Assembly (NCBI RefSeq): GCF_024809855.1
Contig: NZ_JANUEM010000001.1
Location: forward strand, 186,001 to 250,000
DNA from: Rheinheimera pacifica
GTDB lineage: Bacteria > Pseudomonadota > Gammaproteobacteria > Enterobacterales > Alteromonadaceae
DNA: 64,000 bases
Reading direction: 5' to 3'
Shown here: positions 9,089 through 20,100 of the stretch, in pieces
How the letters are laid out: the number at the start of each line of letters is the position of its first letter
Position numbering within the stretch: the stretch's first letter is position 1
Notes under the pieces: generated by a model
Told to the model about the DNA's origin: nothing
The model's input: the letters and a program-made list of their open reading frames with translations, nothing else
Databases searched by the model: none
Position numbers and translations under genes: made by a program

Positions 9089-9262
9089 ATGGAAAGCTTC
9101 GAAGACTTACTGAATATGTTGGAGCGCCCAGCAGCTAAACCGCGTGCAGTAAAGCGTAAATGGCGTGAAATTGAACAGCTCAAAGAGCGCCAGCGCCTGA
9201 AAAGGGAACTGAGCGATATTGACTGGACTATTGAACCTGAATTAGCTGATATCGAATTGTAA
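9089..9262 (+). CDS. DUF3545 family small protein
   Basis: A 57-residue basic/acidic protein starting MESFEDLLNMLER and containing KRKWREIEQLKERQRLKREL, a helical segment typical of the small gammaproteobacterial family DUF3545. It ends in an acidic tail (DWTIEPELADIEL). The start is preceded by AGAGAG at 9075-9080. Codon phase is coherent, and a strong terminator overlaps the stop codon, which supports a real short transcript. Function unknown; no membrane segment or signal is visible. Confidence 0.8.
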   Translation: MESFEDLLNMLERPAAKPRAVKRKWREIEQLKERQRLKRELSDIDWTIEPELADIEL

Positions 9263-9295
9263 AAAAACGCCCGCTGGCAACAGCGGGCGTTTTTT
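9262..9295. terminator. Strong bidirectional rho-independent terminator
   Basis: Stem CGCCCGCTG (9268-9276), loop GCAA, CAGCGGGCG (9281-9289), flanked by an A run (9261-9267) and a T run (9290-9295). It serves the DUF3545 gene on the plus strand and, from the other side, the end of the adhesin secretion operon whose last stop is at 9367. Confidence 0.9.
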
Positions 9296-9366
9296 GCTTT
9301 TGTGTTCAGTAACACAGAACAATAATAACCAGACTAACAACCGGGCGATGCCCTGTCGCGGCCATA

Positions 9367-10578
9367 TCAACGCTCGCGCAGTGCCTCTTTGGCCCTGTTA
9401 AAGGGTTTTAGCAGGTAATCCATCACGGTTTTGTTACCGGTTTTAATGTCCACGGTAGCAATCATACCCGGCACTATGGCAAAGTGCTGGCCCGCTTTGT
9501 TTTGCAGAAAGTCTGCTTCGGTGCGGATATATACCCGGTAGTAGAAAACATCAGGCTTTACTTCATCCTGCAGGGTATCTGGTGAGATAGTCACAACCTC
9601 ACCCGCCAAACCGCCGTAAATAGCGTAGTCATAGGCAGTAATTTTCACCATTGCCTGCTGCCCCGGATGGATAAAAGCAATATCCCGCGGAGCAATACGG
9701 GCTTCAATCAGTAAATGGTCATCTACCGGCACGATTTGCATCAGTTGGCCATTGGGCGGTATTACCCCACCGATAGTCGTAACCGCAATATCTTTTACTA
9801 TACCTCTTACCGGTGAACGGTGTGTTAAACGGCTGAGGGTATCTGAACGACCACGCAACACTGAAGTTTGTAAATCAGCTTCTGCACTGGCTTTTGCCAG
9901 CTCTTCACGCGCCTGCACCAGATACTGCGTATTCAGTTCGGTTAATTTCAGTTGTAATTCTGCTTGCTGACGCTGCAGACGCAGCACTTCAACATTACTG
10001 GCAGCCCCACTGTCCTGTAACGAGCGGGTAAGCAGCAGTTCCTGCTCTACCAGCTTAAGCGATTGTTCAATACCAGCCTGCGTTTGTTCAAGCCAGCGCC
10101 GCCGGCTTTGATATAAGCGTGTTTCTGCGGCAATCAGCAGAGGGAAATCCTGTAGCTCGGCAGGAAAAATCAATTCGGTTTCATTTACTTCGGCCGCTAA
10201 GCGGGCAGCGCTGGCAAGCGCTGCACGATACCGGGCGGCACTTTCACCCAGGTTAGATTCTGTACGGGTAGCATCAAGCCGGGCCAGTATCTGGCCTGCC
10301 TCCACCTGAGCGCCCTCGCGCACCGTCAGCTCAGTAAGAATGCCGCCTTCAAGCGACTGAATAATTTGCTCACGGGCGCTGGGCACTACCTTACCGGTGC
10401 CTGCAGAGACCTCATCCAGCCGGGCAAAAACAGCCCAAACTAACAACACCAGTAGCACCAGTGCACTAAGGCTGATAATACGTGTGGTACGGCAAAGCAC
10501 AGCTTCACTGTACTGGCTGTTGTCATCTAAAGCCGATGCAATAAGCTGCTCTGTTTGTTGCTGACGGGTGTTTGCCAT
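9367..10578 (-). CDS. Type I secretion membrane fusion protein (HlyD/LapC-like)
   Basis: Periplasmic adaptor that bridges an inner-membrane ABC exporter to a TolC-type channel. The 403-residue protein has a cytoplasmic N-terminus, one membrane segment (about 34-51, SLSALVLLVLLVWAVFA), a barrel/lipoyl half (GGILTELTVREGAQVEAGQILARLD), a long coiled-coil hairpin rich in Gln and Leu (about 110-250), the second lipoyl half (SPVRGIVKDIAVTTIGGVIPPNGQLMQIVP) and the C-terminal VKPDVFYYRVYI..PGMIATVDIKTG. It is last in the order adhesin, outer-membrane protein, ABC protein, adaptor. The 15-bp gap after the ABC gene indicates cotranscription. Confidence 0.9.
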   Translation of the reverse strand: MANTRQQQTEQLIASALDDNSQYSEAVLCRTTRIISLSALVLLVLLVWAVFARLDEVSAGTGKVVPSAREQIIQSLEGGILTELTVREGAQVEAGQILARLDATRTESNLGESAARYRAALASAARLAAEVNETELIFPAELQDFPLLIAAETRLYQSRRRWLEQTQAGIEQSLKLVEQELLLTRSLQDSGAASNVEVLRLQRQQAELQLKLTELNTQYLVQAREELAKASAEADLQTSVLRGRSDTLSRLTHRSPVRGIVKDIAVTTIGGVIPPNGQLMQIVPVDDHLLIEARIAPRDIAFIHPGQQAMVKITAYDYAIYGGLAGEVVTISPDTLQDEVKPDVFYYRVYIRTEADFLQNKAGQHFAIVPGMIATVDIKTGNKTVMDYLLKPFNRAKEALRER

Positions 10579-10593
10579 TTTTGCCCCTGTGTT

Positions 10594-12759
10594 TTATCCA
10601 GCCCGGCCTGCAGACAAAGCAGCTATAGCCTGAGCTTTAGGTGCATCAAGCATCAGGCGACCAGCATCAAGCACAAGCACGCGGTCTGCCAGCTCAAGCA
10701 TTGCCATTCGATGGGTAGCTATCAACAAAGTGCGTTGCCCCAGCCAACGTTTGAGACTGGCAATAAAAATACGCTCAGTATTGTCATCCAGTGCGGCACT
10801 GGGTTCATCCAGTAACAGAATGTTAGGCTGGCGTAATATTAATCTGGCCAGCAGCAGCGATTGCTGTTGCCCGCCGGACAACCCCTGCCCCCCTTCCATT
10901 AATTGCTGATCTAAACCCGAAGGTAACCGGCTGATAAAATCTGCTGCGCTGGTCATAGCTAAAGCGGCCAGCATATCCTGATCTGAAGCTTGCGGGGCGG
11001 CTAACCTTAGGTTATCACGCACCGAACCATGAAAAAGCCGGGCCTGTTGAGTTAACACACAAATATCACGACGTACATCTGCAGGATCAAGCTGTGGCAG
11101 GCTGATATCATCCAGAGTAAGTGAACCGGATGTTAGCTCTACATTACCTGCCAGAGCCTGCAGTAAGGTAGATTTACCGGCACCATTACGCCCCAGTATG
11201 GCAATGCGCTCTCCTGGTTTAATGTGTAACTGGTTAATATGCAGTACCGGTGCCGGATCATCACGATGATAGCGAAAAGCGGCCTCCTGCAATTGATAAT
11301 GCCCATTTAGCGCTGCCCGATGTATTGTCTGGCTGCCGTTTGCAGTATCCACCGGCAATTGCATAATGCTGTCAAGGCTTTGCATGGCAACTTTGGCCTG
11401 CTGCCAGCGGGTAAGAATAGCGGTTAATTGCCCCATTGGCGCCAGCATTCTTGATGACAAAATAGATGCAGCCACCAGTGCTCCTGTTGTCATATCACCC
11501 GCCATTACCAGCGGCGCTCCTATCACAATGACTAAAGCAAACACGCCAAGCTGCACTGTCTGGCTCCAGACTGTCAGCAGATGAACCCGCTTACGCATAG
11601 CTACGCTTGCCTCTGCAGTAGCTGCATTAAACTGGTTCCATTGTTGCTGAAAACGCGGTTCAGCCTGTAATGCTTTAATATCTTCCAGCCCCTGAATACT
11701 CTCTACCAGTAAGCCATTGCGTAATGACGATTCCCGCATAGCCATCTGCGCACAGCGAGCCAGTTGTTTTTGCATCAGCAAAGCGGGCCCCAGCATTAAC
11801 ACTACTGCCAATAACGGTATCCAGGATACCGGCCCGGCGATTGAATAAAACACCAGCATAAACAGGAAAAAAAATGGTAAATCTGCCAGTGCGCCTATTG
11901 TACTGGACGTAATAAGCTCACGGATTTGCTCCAGCTCACGCAACTGGGAGATAAAGGTGCCGGTTGATTTCGGCCTGACGCTGTTGCGCAACCGCAGCGC
12001 ATGACCGAATACCCGGTCTGATACCCGGATGTCAGCCCGCTTACCAAGCAGATCGGTAACATGGCTGCGCAGCAGGTTCATCATAAAACTGAATATCAGC
12101 GCCAGCAGCACCCCCCCAAATAATACATACAAGGTTGGCATCGAGTGGGCCGGGATGACTCTGTCATACACCTGCATGGAAAATAAAATACCTGCCAGCG
12201 CGAGGATATTGCCGATCATTGAAGCCAGCATGACATGCCAGTATGGTTTTAGCTCAGGAATTATCAGCCGCCACAGCCAGCCCTTTTGCCACGGCGCTAT
12301 ATAGCCGTCAACCCGCACATCGCGGCCACCACTGAGCGGACGCAGCGTTATCTTTTGCTGCGCTGTTTCAAGTAAAGTGCTACTGTTTACTGCAAGTGTA
12401 AGCCCCTGCTCGGTTACCGGGCTGACACTCACCTCACCATTAGCGTTTATTGCCTGAGCAACGACCAACTGCCCGTCCTGTAACTGCAGTACCAGAGGCA
12501 AACGCCAGGGTGATAGATCCTGCTTTGTTAACTTACCAAACCGAACTGCTAACCCTGCTTGCCGTGCTATCTGCCGTATAAAATTGTCCGGCTCAGCATC
12601 GGTAAACCAGTTTGCTGCCTGGCGGATATGTTGCTCTGAACATTCCAACTGATAGTGCCGGCTGATCATGAATACTGCGGTTATCCAATCATCCATGCCA
12701 GGCTTTTGTTTGCCTGCACTACGCTCCGGGTTCTGGTGTATTTGCTGTACGGTTGTCAT
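10594..12759 (-). CDS. Type I secretion ABC transporter (LapB/RtxB-like)
   Basis: Inner-membrane ATPase/permease expected to export the giant adhesin. The 721-residue protein has an N-terminal C39-peptidase-like domain (about 20-130) without an obvious catalytic Cys-His pair, as in LapB-type exporters of adhesins that are not cleaved by the transporter; a six-helix ABC membrane domain (about 140-430); and an ATPase with Walker A GRNGAGKST, signature LSGGQQQ, Walker B ILLLDEPSAALD and the H-loop ATHR. A longer open frame reaches 12837, but I place the start at 12759: this ATG overlaps the upstream outer-membrane gene's stop as ATGA (12756-12759), a classic coupling overlap, and gives the usual family length. 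Confidence 0.9.
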   Translation of the reverse strand: MTTVQQIHQNPERSAGKQKPGMDDWITAVFMISRHYQLECSEQHIRQAANWFTDAEPDNFIRQIARQAGLAVRFGKLTKQDLSPWRLPLVLQLQDGQLVVAQAINANGEVSVSPVTEQGLTLAVNSSTLLETAQQKITLRPLSGGRDVRVDGYIAPWQKGWLWRLIIPELKPYWHVMLASMIGNILALAGILFSMQVYDRVIPAHSMPTLYVLFGGVLLALIFSFMMNLLRSHVTDLLGKRADIRVSDRVFGHALRLRNSVRPKSTGTFISQLRELEQIRELITSSTIGALADLPFFFLFMLVFYSIAGPVSWIPLLAVVLMLGPALLMQKQLARCAQMAMRESSLRNGLLVESIQGLEDIKALQAEPRFQQQWNQFNAATAEASVAMRKRVHLLTVWSQTVQLGVFALVIVIGAPLVMAGDMTTGALVAASILSSRMLAPMGQLTAILTRWQQAKVAMQSLDSIMQLPVDTANGSQTIHRAALNGHYQLQEAAFRYHRDDPAPVLHINQLHIKPGERIAILGRNGAGKSTLLQALAGNVELTSGSLTLDDISLPQLDPADVRRDICVLTQQARLFHGSVRDNLRLAAPQASDQDMLAALAMTSAADFISRLPSGLDQQLMEGGQGLSGGQQQSLLLARLILRQPNILLLDEPSAALDDNTERIFIASLKRWLGQRTLLIATHRMAMLELADRVLVLDAGRLMLDAPKAQAIAALSAGRAG

Positions 12760-14129
12760 GGTTGTAGCTCTATCCCCTGGATCCGGCTGTGTTGTAAAGC
12801 AAAAGTCCGGCGAAGCTGGCCGGAATGGAACAGGCAACCAGCCTGAAGCTGCCGCAGATCTGACAGCGTATGTTGCCGGTCAAGCTGTGCCTGATAAATT
12901 TCCTGTTCAGCGTTTAATAAATCAAGTAGCGGCCTGGTGCCAAGTGCCAGGTACTGTTGGCGGTACAGATCCCGGGTTTGCATGCTTAATTGCTGGCGGC
13001 GAACCAGTACATCCAGGTTCTGCTGTAAACTGGTTTGCTGGTTTTGCCCCTCCAATAATTGCTGCTTTGCTGTTAACGCCGCCTGTTGTAACCCGGCATC
13101 AGCACTACGCAATGCCTGGCTGGCTGCTCGTTGCCTGGCTTTTACCGCACCGCCCTGATCAATTGGGACACTAAAATTAAGCGCCACGGCATACTGGGTA
13201 CGATCACGGCCACTACCCGCCAGCGGGTTGTTGTCCAGATAGTGAGTTGCCGTTGGATCAAGTGAAATAGTCGGCAGTAACAAAGCCTGAGCCTGGTCTA
13301 TCCGGGCCAGAGCCTGCTGACGCTGGGCCTGTGCCACCAGCATAGCGGGGGTAGTTTGAATATCTGCGGCTACATTGCAAGCTCCGTGCTGATCCGGGAA
13401 ACGCCCAGAGATAGCCGGTAGCTGCATGTCGCCCATCAGCATGGCCAGGGTACCACGCCAGCGTTCAAGTTGGGCCAGGTATTGCAGATGCATTGCTCTG
13501 GCACCTTCAATCCTGGATTCGCTTTGCACAACATCTGATAATGAACTGGCTCCTTTACTATGCCGCTCTCTGGCCAAGGCAGCCACTTGCTCTAAGGCCT
13601 GTAATTGTTCCCCGGCAATACTAACCAGTTGCTGATATCGCTGGATCTCAATTATGGCCTGCATAACTTCACGGATAACCTGATCAATAGTAAGCAATAA
13701 CCCGGCCTGGTACTGCGCTACACCGGCTCTGGCAACCCTTACTTCGCCCGATACCTTGCCAAAGTCATACAGCATCTGTGATACCGACAATACCAGAGCC
13801 TGGCTGTAGCGGTTGTCAGGATAAGCATTGTCATAACCACTGCGCACTCCTGCTGAGATCTGCGGGTAGTAGCCAGCACGCGCTACGGTGATTTGCTCAT
13901 TTTGCTGCATCAGCAAACCTATAGCCTCGGCAATAGCCGGGTGCCATTGCACAGTGCGCTGCACGGCAATATCAATATCCAAAGATGCAACCTGCATATC
14001 AGCAGCTTGTGTTGCCGGTAAACCAAACAAGCTAAACAGACAACAGCAACCCGGCACAGCTTTTTTTACGGTGGCTGCGTATAGCTGTCGCCACATTGGC
14101 AGCGAGATCCTTTTGCTTATCAGAGCCAT
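12756..14129 (-). CDS. TolC-family outer-membrane channel (LapE/AggA-like)
   Basis: Outer-membrane efflux protein forming the exit duct of the type I system. It has a signal peptide ending near LFGLPATQAA, then two OEP repeats of long helices: AVQRTVQWHPAIAEA, PQISAGVRSGYD, LSVSQMLYDFGKVSGEVRVA, and later PTISLDPTATHYLDN and ALNFSVPIDQGG. The C-terminal QYLALGTRPLLDLLNAEQEIYQAQ is typical of the AggA/LapE group. The start is uncertain: TTG at 14156 would overlap the adhesin stop (14149-14151), ATG at 14129 lies right behind AAGGAT, and ATG at 14096 has AAGGA about 10 nt before it. I chose 14129. Direct linkage to the adhesin gene defines its substrate. Confidence 0.88.
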   Translation of the reverse strand: MALISKRISLPMWRQLYAATVKKAVPGCCCLFSLFGLPATQAADMQVASLDIDIAVQRTVQWHPAIAEAIGLLMQQNEQITVARAGYYPQISAGVRSGYDNAYPDNRYSQALVLSVSQMLYDFGKVSGEVRVARAGVAQYQAGLLLTIDQVIREVMQAIIEIQRYQQLVSIAGEQLQALEQVAALARERHSKGASSLSDVVQSESRIEGARAMHLQYLAQLERWRGTLAMLMGDMQLPAISGRFPDQHGACNVAADIQTTPAMLVAQAQRQQALARIDQAQALLLPTISLDPTATHYLDNNPLAGSGRDRTQYAVALNFSVPIDQGGAVKARQRAASQALRSADAGLQQAALTAKQQLLEGQNQQTSLQQNLDVLVRRQQLSMQTRDLYRQQYLALGTRPLLDLLNAEQEIYQAQLDRQHTLSDLRQLQAGCLFHSGQLRRTFALQHSRIQGIELQP

Positions 14130-14148
14130 ATCCTTATTTTTGTCAAAT

Positions 14149-17100
14149 TCATACAACCGATATGTTGTGTTGCTGATAATAGTCCTGCTCTGCCAACAAC
14201 CTTAAATTGTGCATATCGGTTGTCACCTGCCAGTTGTCCGCCGTTAGCGCCACCTTCGACACTTCCGTGCTGCGAAGCTGAATATCCTGGCCGGTATCCA
14301 ACAGCTGTGACAGATGTAAATCAAGCTCTGTGACAACCTCTGCTGTATGGTGCACTTTGCCCCTCAGCAGATCAAAATCCGGTGACCAGCCTTTGTGAAA
14401 CAACTCCGGCTGCTGATACAGCTGCGGGTCATCTGCCAGAAGAGCAACAGCCTCTTCCCCATCACTTTGCAACACAGCACTACCAGACAATACACCTGCA
14501 CCGGCCACATCCAGCCGGATCTCAAGCCGGGCAGTAATGATTTGCCCACTGGGGTGGCGTAATTGGTACTCGAACAGTTCAGTAACACCGGCAGTATGAT
14601 GCTGGCTGCCATTTGGGGTGTATACATAGTTACCGTGTTTATTAATATGCAGCACGCCATAACTACCGGTAATATTAATACCGGCGTAATTGACCTCCTG
14701 ATATAAGCCACTGCTACCTTTAACAAATAATTTGGTAAAACTGGAGCCCAGTACATCGTCTGCCAAAATATTACCGCTGACACCTGGGTTAGTATCCACA
14801 GTGTACTTATCAAGGTGGGTGAGTGTTTGCACCAATTGCACGCTGGACAGGAAAGAGCCGCCAATCGTATTAGTGGTATTAACGGTAATACGATAAGTGC
14901 CACCTGTGAGGCCATTAAGACTTAGTGACACCCCGGTACCAACCAGAGGCAAACCCAGTAAAGCTGTACCACTGACACTGCCGCCGGGTACAGCCACCCA
15001 GCCACCGGCACCATTGGATTTTTCCAGCACTACAGAGTAAGAGGGCAATACGGCCAGAGCCAGCGACGTACCGGCATAAATAATGATATTGGAAACATCA
15101 TTAGCATCAACCTGAAAAGTCAACTGAGCATTGCCCTTGCCAGGGTTCAGCAAAATAGCTCCCGGAGTGCTAAAAGTACCCAGCAGATTGGTAACAGGTG
15201 CATCCATCACATTTTTATATACTACTGCGGCAACCGCACTGTTGTTACCCGCTGATAATACCAGTTCGGCATTGTCACCTGGCGCCCCCCAAACCAGATC
15301 GACCTGATCGCTATCTATGCGCACATATAAGGTTGCCGTGCTCTGACGGCCGGTAGCGGTGTCGGTAATACGATACTGGAACTGCTCGGCTTTGCCGATA
15401 ACGGTAACATTGGCATCCGGGGTGTAGCTGTAATTACCCGCAGCATCAATTGTAAGCTGGCCGTATTGGCCCTGAATGACGGTATTACCCGCAGCAGCAA
15501 CTACGGTTTGGTTAACCTGGCTGACGACAGTATTGACAGTGATCAGATCTTGCTGCGATGCATCATTTAAATCAGTCAGTACATTACCGGATGCAGCAAT
15601 ATCATCATAACCCACCGGGTTACTGTAATCCGCCTGCATCAGCGCACCTGACAGGGTTGTCGCCACGCTTAAACCAACCAAGGCATTAATAGCAACAAAA
15701 GCACGGTATTCACCCGTAGCCAGGCCTTCAACAATAACACCTTTAGCATTGCCAGCCAGCAAACTGACTGACAAGAACGATGCCTGCCCGGCACCACTTA
15801 CTGCTACCCACTGATTACCCTGTTTCATTTGCAGGACAATACGATGATCTCCCAGCGCTTCAATTGCCAGAGCGGTGCCTAGCGTCAGGGTGATCTGGCC
15901 CTCACTGCCATCGGCTACTGTAAAACCAATTGAAGGCGTTGCCAGAACCTGCAGATTAATTGCCCCCAGCAGCCCCAACAATAGCGTGTAAGCCGCATTG
16001 CCAGTAGCACTATGTGTTTCGGTAGGCAGAATATTCACTTTAGCCGTGGCGGCATTATCATAAGCAGCAATATCTACCACCACAGGAGCAGCTATCTGAG
16101 CGGCAGCAGACAGGTTACCGCTGCTGTCTGCTAACACCACCGATAGCAAACCGCCATTATCCTGTGCAGGGTTAAGCACTATGGTAAAAGTACCATTTGC
16201 TGCAACAATTCCGCTGCCTACAACTTCGGCGGCAGCATTATATACTGTCACCGTGGCTCCGGGTTCTCCCTCTCCTGTTAGCTGAGTACCCGGCGCATTA
16301 ATACTGAGATTGTCCGCCACCGCCGGTGGAATTAAATCAGGGGCATTAACATTGGCTGCCACAGAAGTATTACCGGCGGCATCAGTTAATGTTACCGTTA
16401 GCAAACCACTGTCGCCTTGTACGGCAAGCAAGCTGATAATAAAGCTGCCATCTGGCTGAACCAGCCCGGTGCCTACTATCTGGTTTAACGCATTGCGCAC
16501 CGTTACAGTGGCACCCGCTTCGCCGTTCCCGCTAACGCTTAAACCATCTGCAGCAACCTGCAAATTAACCGGTACCAACGGGGCAACAAGATCCGGGCTT
16601 AATACAGAACCGGCAGCGGAAATATTACCAGCAGGATCTGTCTGGCGTACCTGCAGCAAGGAGCCATCATTTTGTGCCGGGCTTAACACTACCGTAAAGC
16701 TGCCATCGCCTTGTACAGTGGCGGTGCCGATTATCTGGTTTGCTGCATTGCGCACGGTAACAGTGGCACCTGCTTCACCGGTGCCGGTCAGGCTTAAACC
16801 GTCAGCATTGACCTGTAAATTTGCCGGAGCCGGCGGCGCAATCAGATCAGGGGTGCTGACATTAGCCACAACAGAGGTGTTACCCGCCGCGTCTGTCAGG
16901 GTGATCTGTAATACCGAGCCATCCCGTTGTAATGGCGTTAGTGCAATACTGAAACTGCCATCAGGTTGTATGGTGCCAGTACCTACCAGTTGATTCGCAA
17001 CATTGCGCACCTCAACCACAGCCCCCACCTCACCGGTACCGGTCAGCACACTGCCATCGGCACTTACCTGTAAATCGGTTGCTGCATCCGGCGCGGTCAG

Positions 17101-20100
17101 ATCCGGGCTGTATATAAGCCCCGCAGCAGAATATTTACCGGCACCATCGCTCAGTACTACTTCCAGTGAACGCCCATCAATCTGCGCAGGCAGCAAAGCA
17201 ACACTGAAGGTACCATCGGGTAGGACCACACCACTGCCTACCTGCTGGCCGTCTTCATTCCAGACAGTAACAATGGTGCCGGCTTCACCTTCTCCGGTAA
17301 GTTCAGTGCCGGCACCATTCATAGCTAAATTAACCGGCGTAGCAATTTCAATAAGATCCGGCGCGGTAGCAGAGCCTGCTGCAGAGACATTACCAGCAGC
17401 ATCAGTAAGCGTTATGCTAAGTTCTCCGCCATCAATCTGCGGTGGGTTAAGTGTAATACTAAAGCTGCCATCTCCCTGAACAACCCCCGAGCCAACGATA
17501 TGATTAGTAGCGTTACGCACTGTAACTACAGCACCAATTTCACCTGTACCTGTGATACCGGTACCTTCAGCATTAACCTGCAATGCTAAAGGCATAGCTG
17601 GCGGTATCAGATCCGGCGCACTGACTGTACCGGCTAATGAAGTGTTACCGGCAGCATCAGTAAGAGTTACACTCAGTAAACCGCTATCGCCCTGTACAAC
17701 AGTTAGCACAATATTAAAGCTGCCATCAGCCAGCACTGTACCGGTGCCAATAATATCGTTTACAGCATTACGCACTGTAACAGTTGTACCAGCTTCGCCA
17801 CGACCACTTAACATGGTGCCGCTTGCATTGACCTGCAGATTAAATGGTATGTCAGGGGCCAGTAGATCCGGGCTGTTAATAGTAGCGGCGACTGAAGTAT
17901 TACCGGCAATATCAGTTAAGGTAATATTTAAAGGTAAGCCATCTGTTTGCGCCGGTGATAGTGTGACGCTGAAACTGCCGTCTCCCAGTACGGTGCCAGT
18001 CCCCACAACCTGATTTGCTGCGTTGCGTACAATTACCCCAGCGCCGACTTCTCCGGTTCCGCTTAGCAAAGTACCAGCAGCATTTACCTGTAAATTAAGC
18101 GGGAGATCCGGTGCAATCAAATCCGGGCTGGCGATGTTGCCTGCCACTGAAGTATTACCCGCAGCATCTGTTAGCGTTATGCTGAGCACACCACCATCGC
18201 TCTGAGCCGGTGATAATGAAAGCGTAAAGCTGCCGTCAGGTTGCACGGTACCTGAACCCACTATCTGGTTCGCAGCATTTCGCACAGTTATACCAGCACC
18301 GGCTTCACCGGTACCACTGAGGATACTGCCATTCACACTTATCTGCAGGTTGGCTGGCATATCGGGTGCCACCAAATCAGGCGCATTAACAGTGCCGCTG
18401 CCTGAAGTATTGCCTGCGTTGTCGGTTAAAACTACGTTGAGGTTGCCGCCGTTATTCTGCACGGGAACAAGGCTGATGCTAAAGCTGCCATCTGCCAAAA
18501 CAGTACCGGTACCCACTACTGCATTTAGCGTGTTACGTACGGTAACACTAGCACCCGGCTCACCGGTACCTGTTAATATACTGCCATCGGCATTTAACTG
18601 CAGGTTTAGTGGTGCATCGGGGGCGGTAAGATCCGGGCTGGCAATAATAGCAGCTGCTGAAATATTACCTGCCGCATCGGTTTGCGTAACCCGCAGTGAG
18701 CTGCCATCATTTTGTACCAGATTCAGTGTAATACTGAAGGAGCCGTCAGCCTGCACCAGGCCGCTGCCTATTTGTAAATTGTTACTGTTGTAAATCCTGA
18801 CAATTGCGCCAACTTCACCTTCTCCGGTTACCGTAACACCATCAGCTGAGATCTGCAGATTCACCGGTATATCCGGAGCAATAAGATCCGGTGCGCTCAC
18901 ATTACCAGCCACTGAGGTATTTCCGGCGGCATCGGTTAGCGTCACATGTAATACACCACTGTCCCCCTGCACAGGAGTGAGCGAAATAGTAAAACTGCCA
19001 TCAGCCTGCACTGTACTCGTGCCCACTATCTGGTTAGCGGCATTACGCACAGTAACAACCGAGCCAACCTCACCAACCCCCGTTAAACTACTGCCATCAT
19101 TGCTTACCTGCAAAGCAAGTGGCATATCCGGTGCTATCAGATCCGGGCTTGCCAGTTGGCTGGCAGCTGATACATTACCGGCACTGTCTGTTAAGGTAAT
19201 GCTCAATTGCCCGCCGTCGTTTTGCTGCGGAGCCAACGTAATGCTAAACGATCCATCGCCCTGAACTGTGCCGGTACCGACAACCTGATTTGCTGCATTA
19301 CGCACCGTTACTGTGGCATTCACTTCACCGCTGCCAGTCAGGCTGCTGCCAACTGCATTTATGACTAAATTTGCCGGTGCTGATGGAGGAATAAGATCCG
19401 GTGCTGTAAGTAAACCGGCAGCCGATTCATTTTCGGCGGCATCAGTTAAGGTGACACTTAATACACCACTGTCTCCCTGAGCCGGTACCAAAACCACAGC
19501 AAAGCTGCCATCAGGGCCAACCAACCCTGAGCCAACCAGATCACCTGCTGCATTATATATCCTGACTAAAGCACCAAGCTCACCTTGCCCACTGACTAAT
19601 GTGCCAGCAGCATTAATATTAAGATTTAGCGGTATTTCAGGTGCAATAAGATCAGGGCTACTGAGCCAGCCGTTGTCAGAACTATTATTGGCGCTGTCAG
19701 TCAGTATGATAGTTAATAAACCACCATCCTGCTGAGCGGGCGTCAGGATAATGGTGAAGCTGCCATCCTGCGCAACAATACCGGAACCAATAACGGTATT
19801 GGTATCATCACGCACAGTAACAGTTGCGCCAGCCTCACCGGTTCCGGTAATTTGTGTGCCATCGGCGGCGATCTGCAAATTCTGAGGTATTGCCGGAGCA
19901 ACCAAATCAAGGCTGTTGACATGGCCGGCAACAGAGGTATTACCGGCAGCATCAGTTAACGTTACACTTAAAGATGAACCATCTATTTGTGCGGGGGTAA
20001 GTGCAATGCTGAAGCTGCCATCTGCCTGCACTGTGCCGGTGCCAATGATCTGATTTGCCATATTACGTACAGTAACAGCAGCGCCAGGTTCACCGGTGCC

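Noticed and set aside
12760-12837. 26-codon N-terminal extension of the ABC transporter
   Set aside because: It would overlap the TolC-like gene by about 80 bp; the ATGA overlap at 12756-12759 and family length favour the shorter start.
12668-13174. 168-codon plus-strand frame opposite the ABC/TolC junction
   Set aside because: Antisense to two well-supported secretion genes; no recognisable domain and no RBS.
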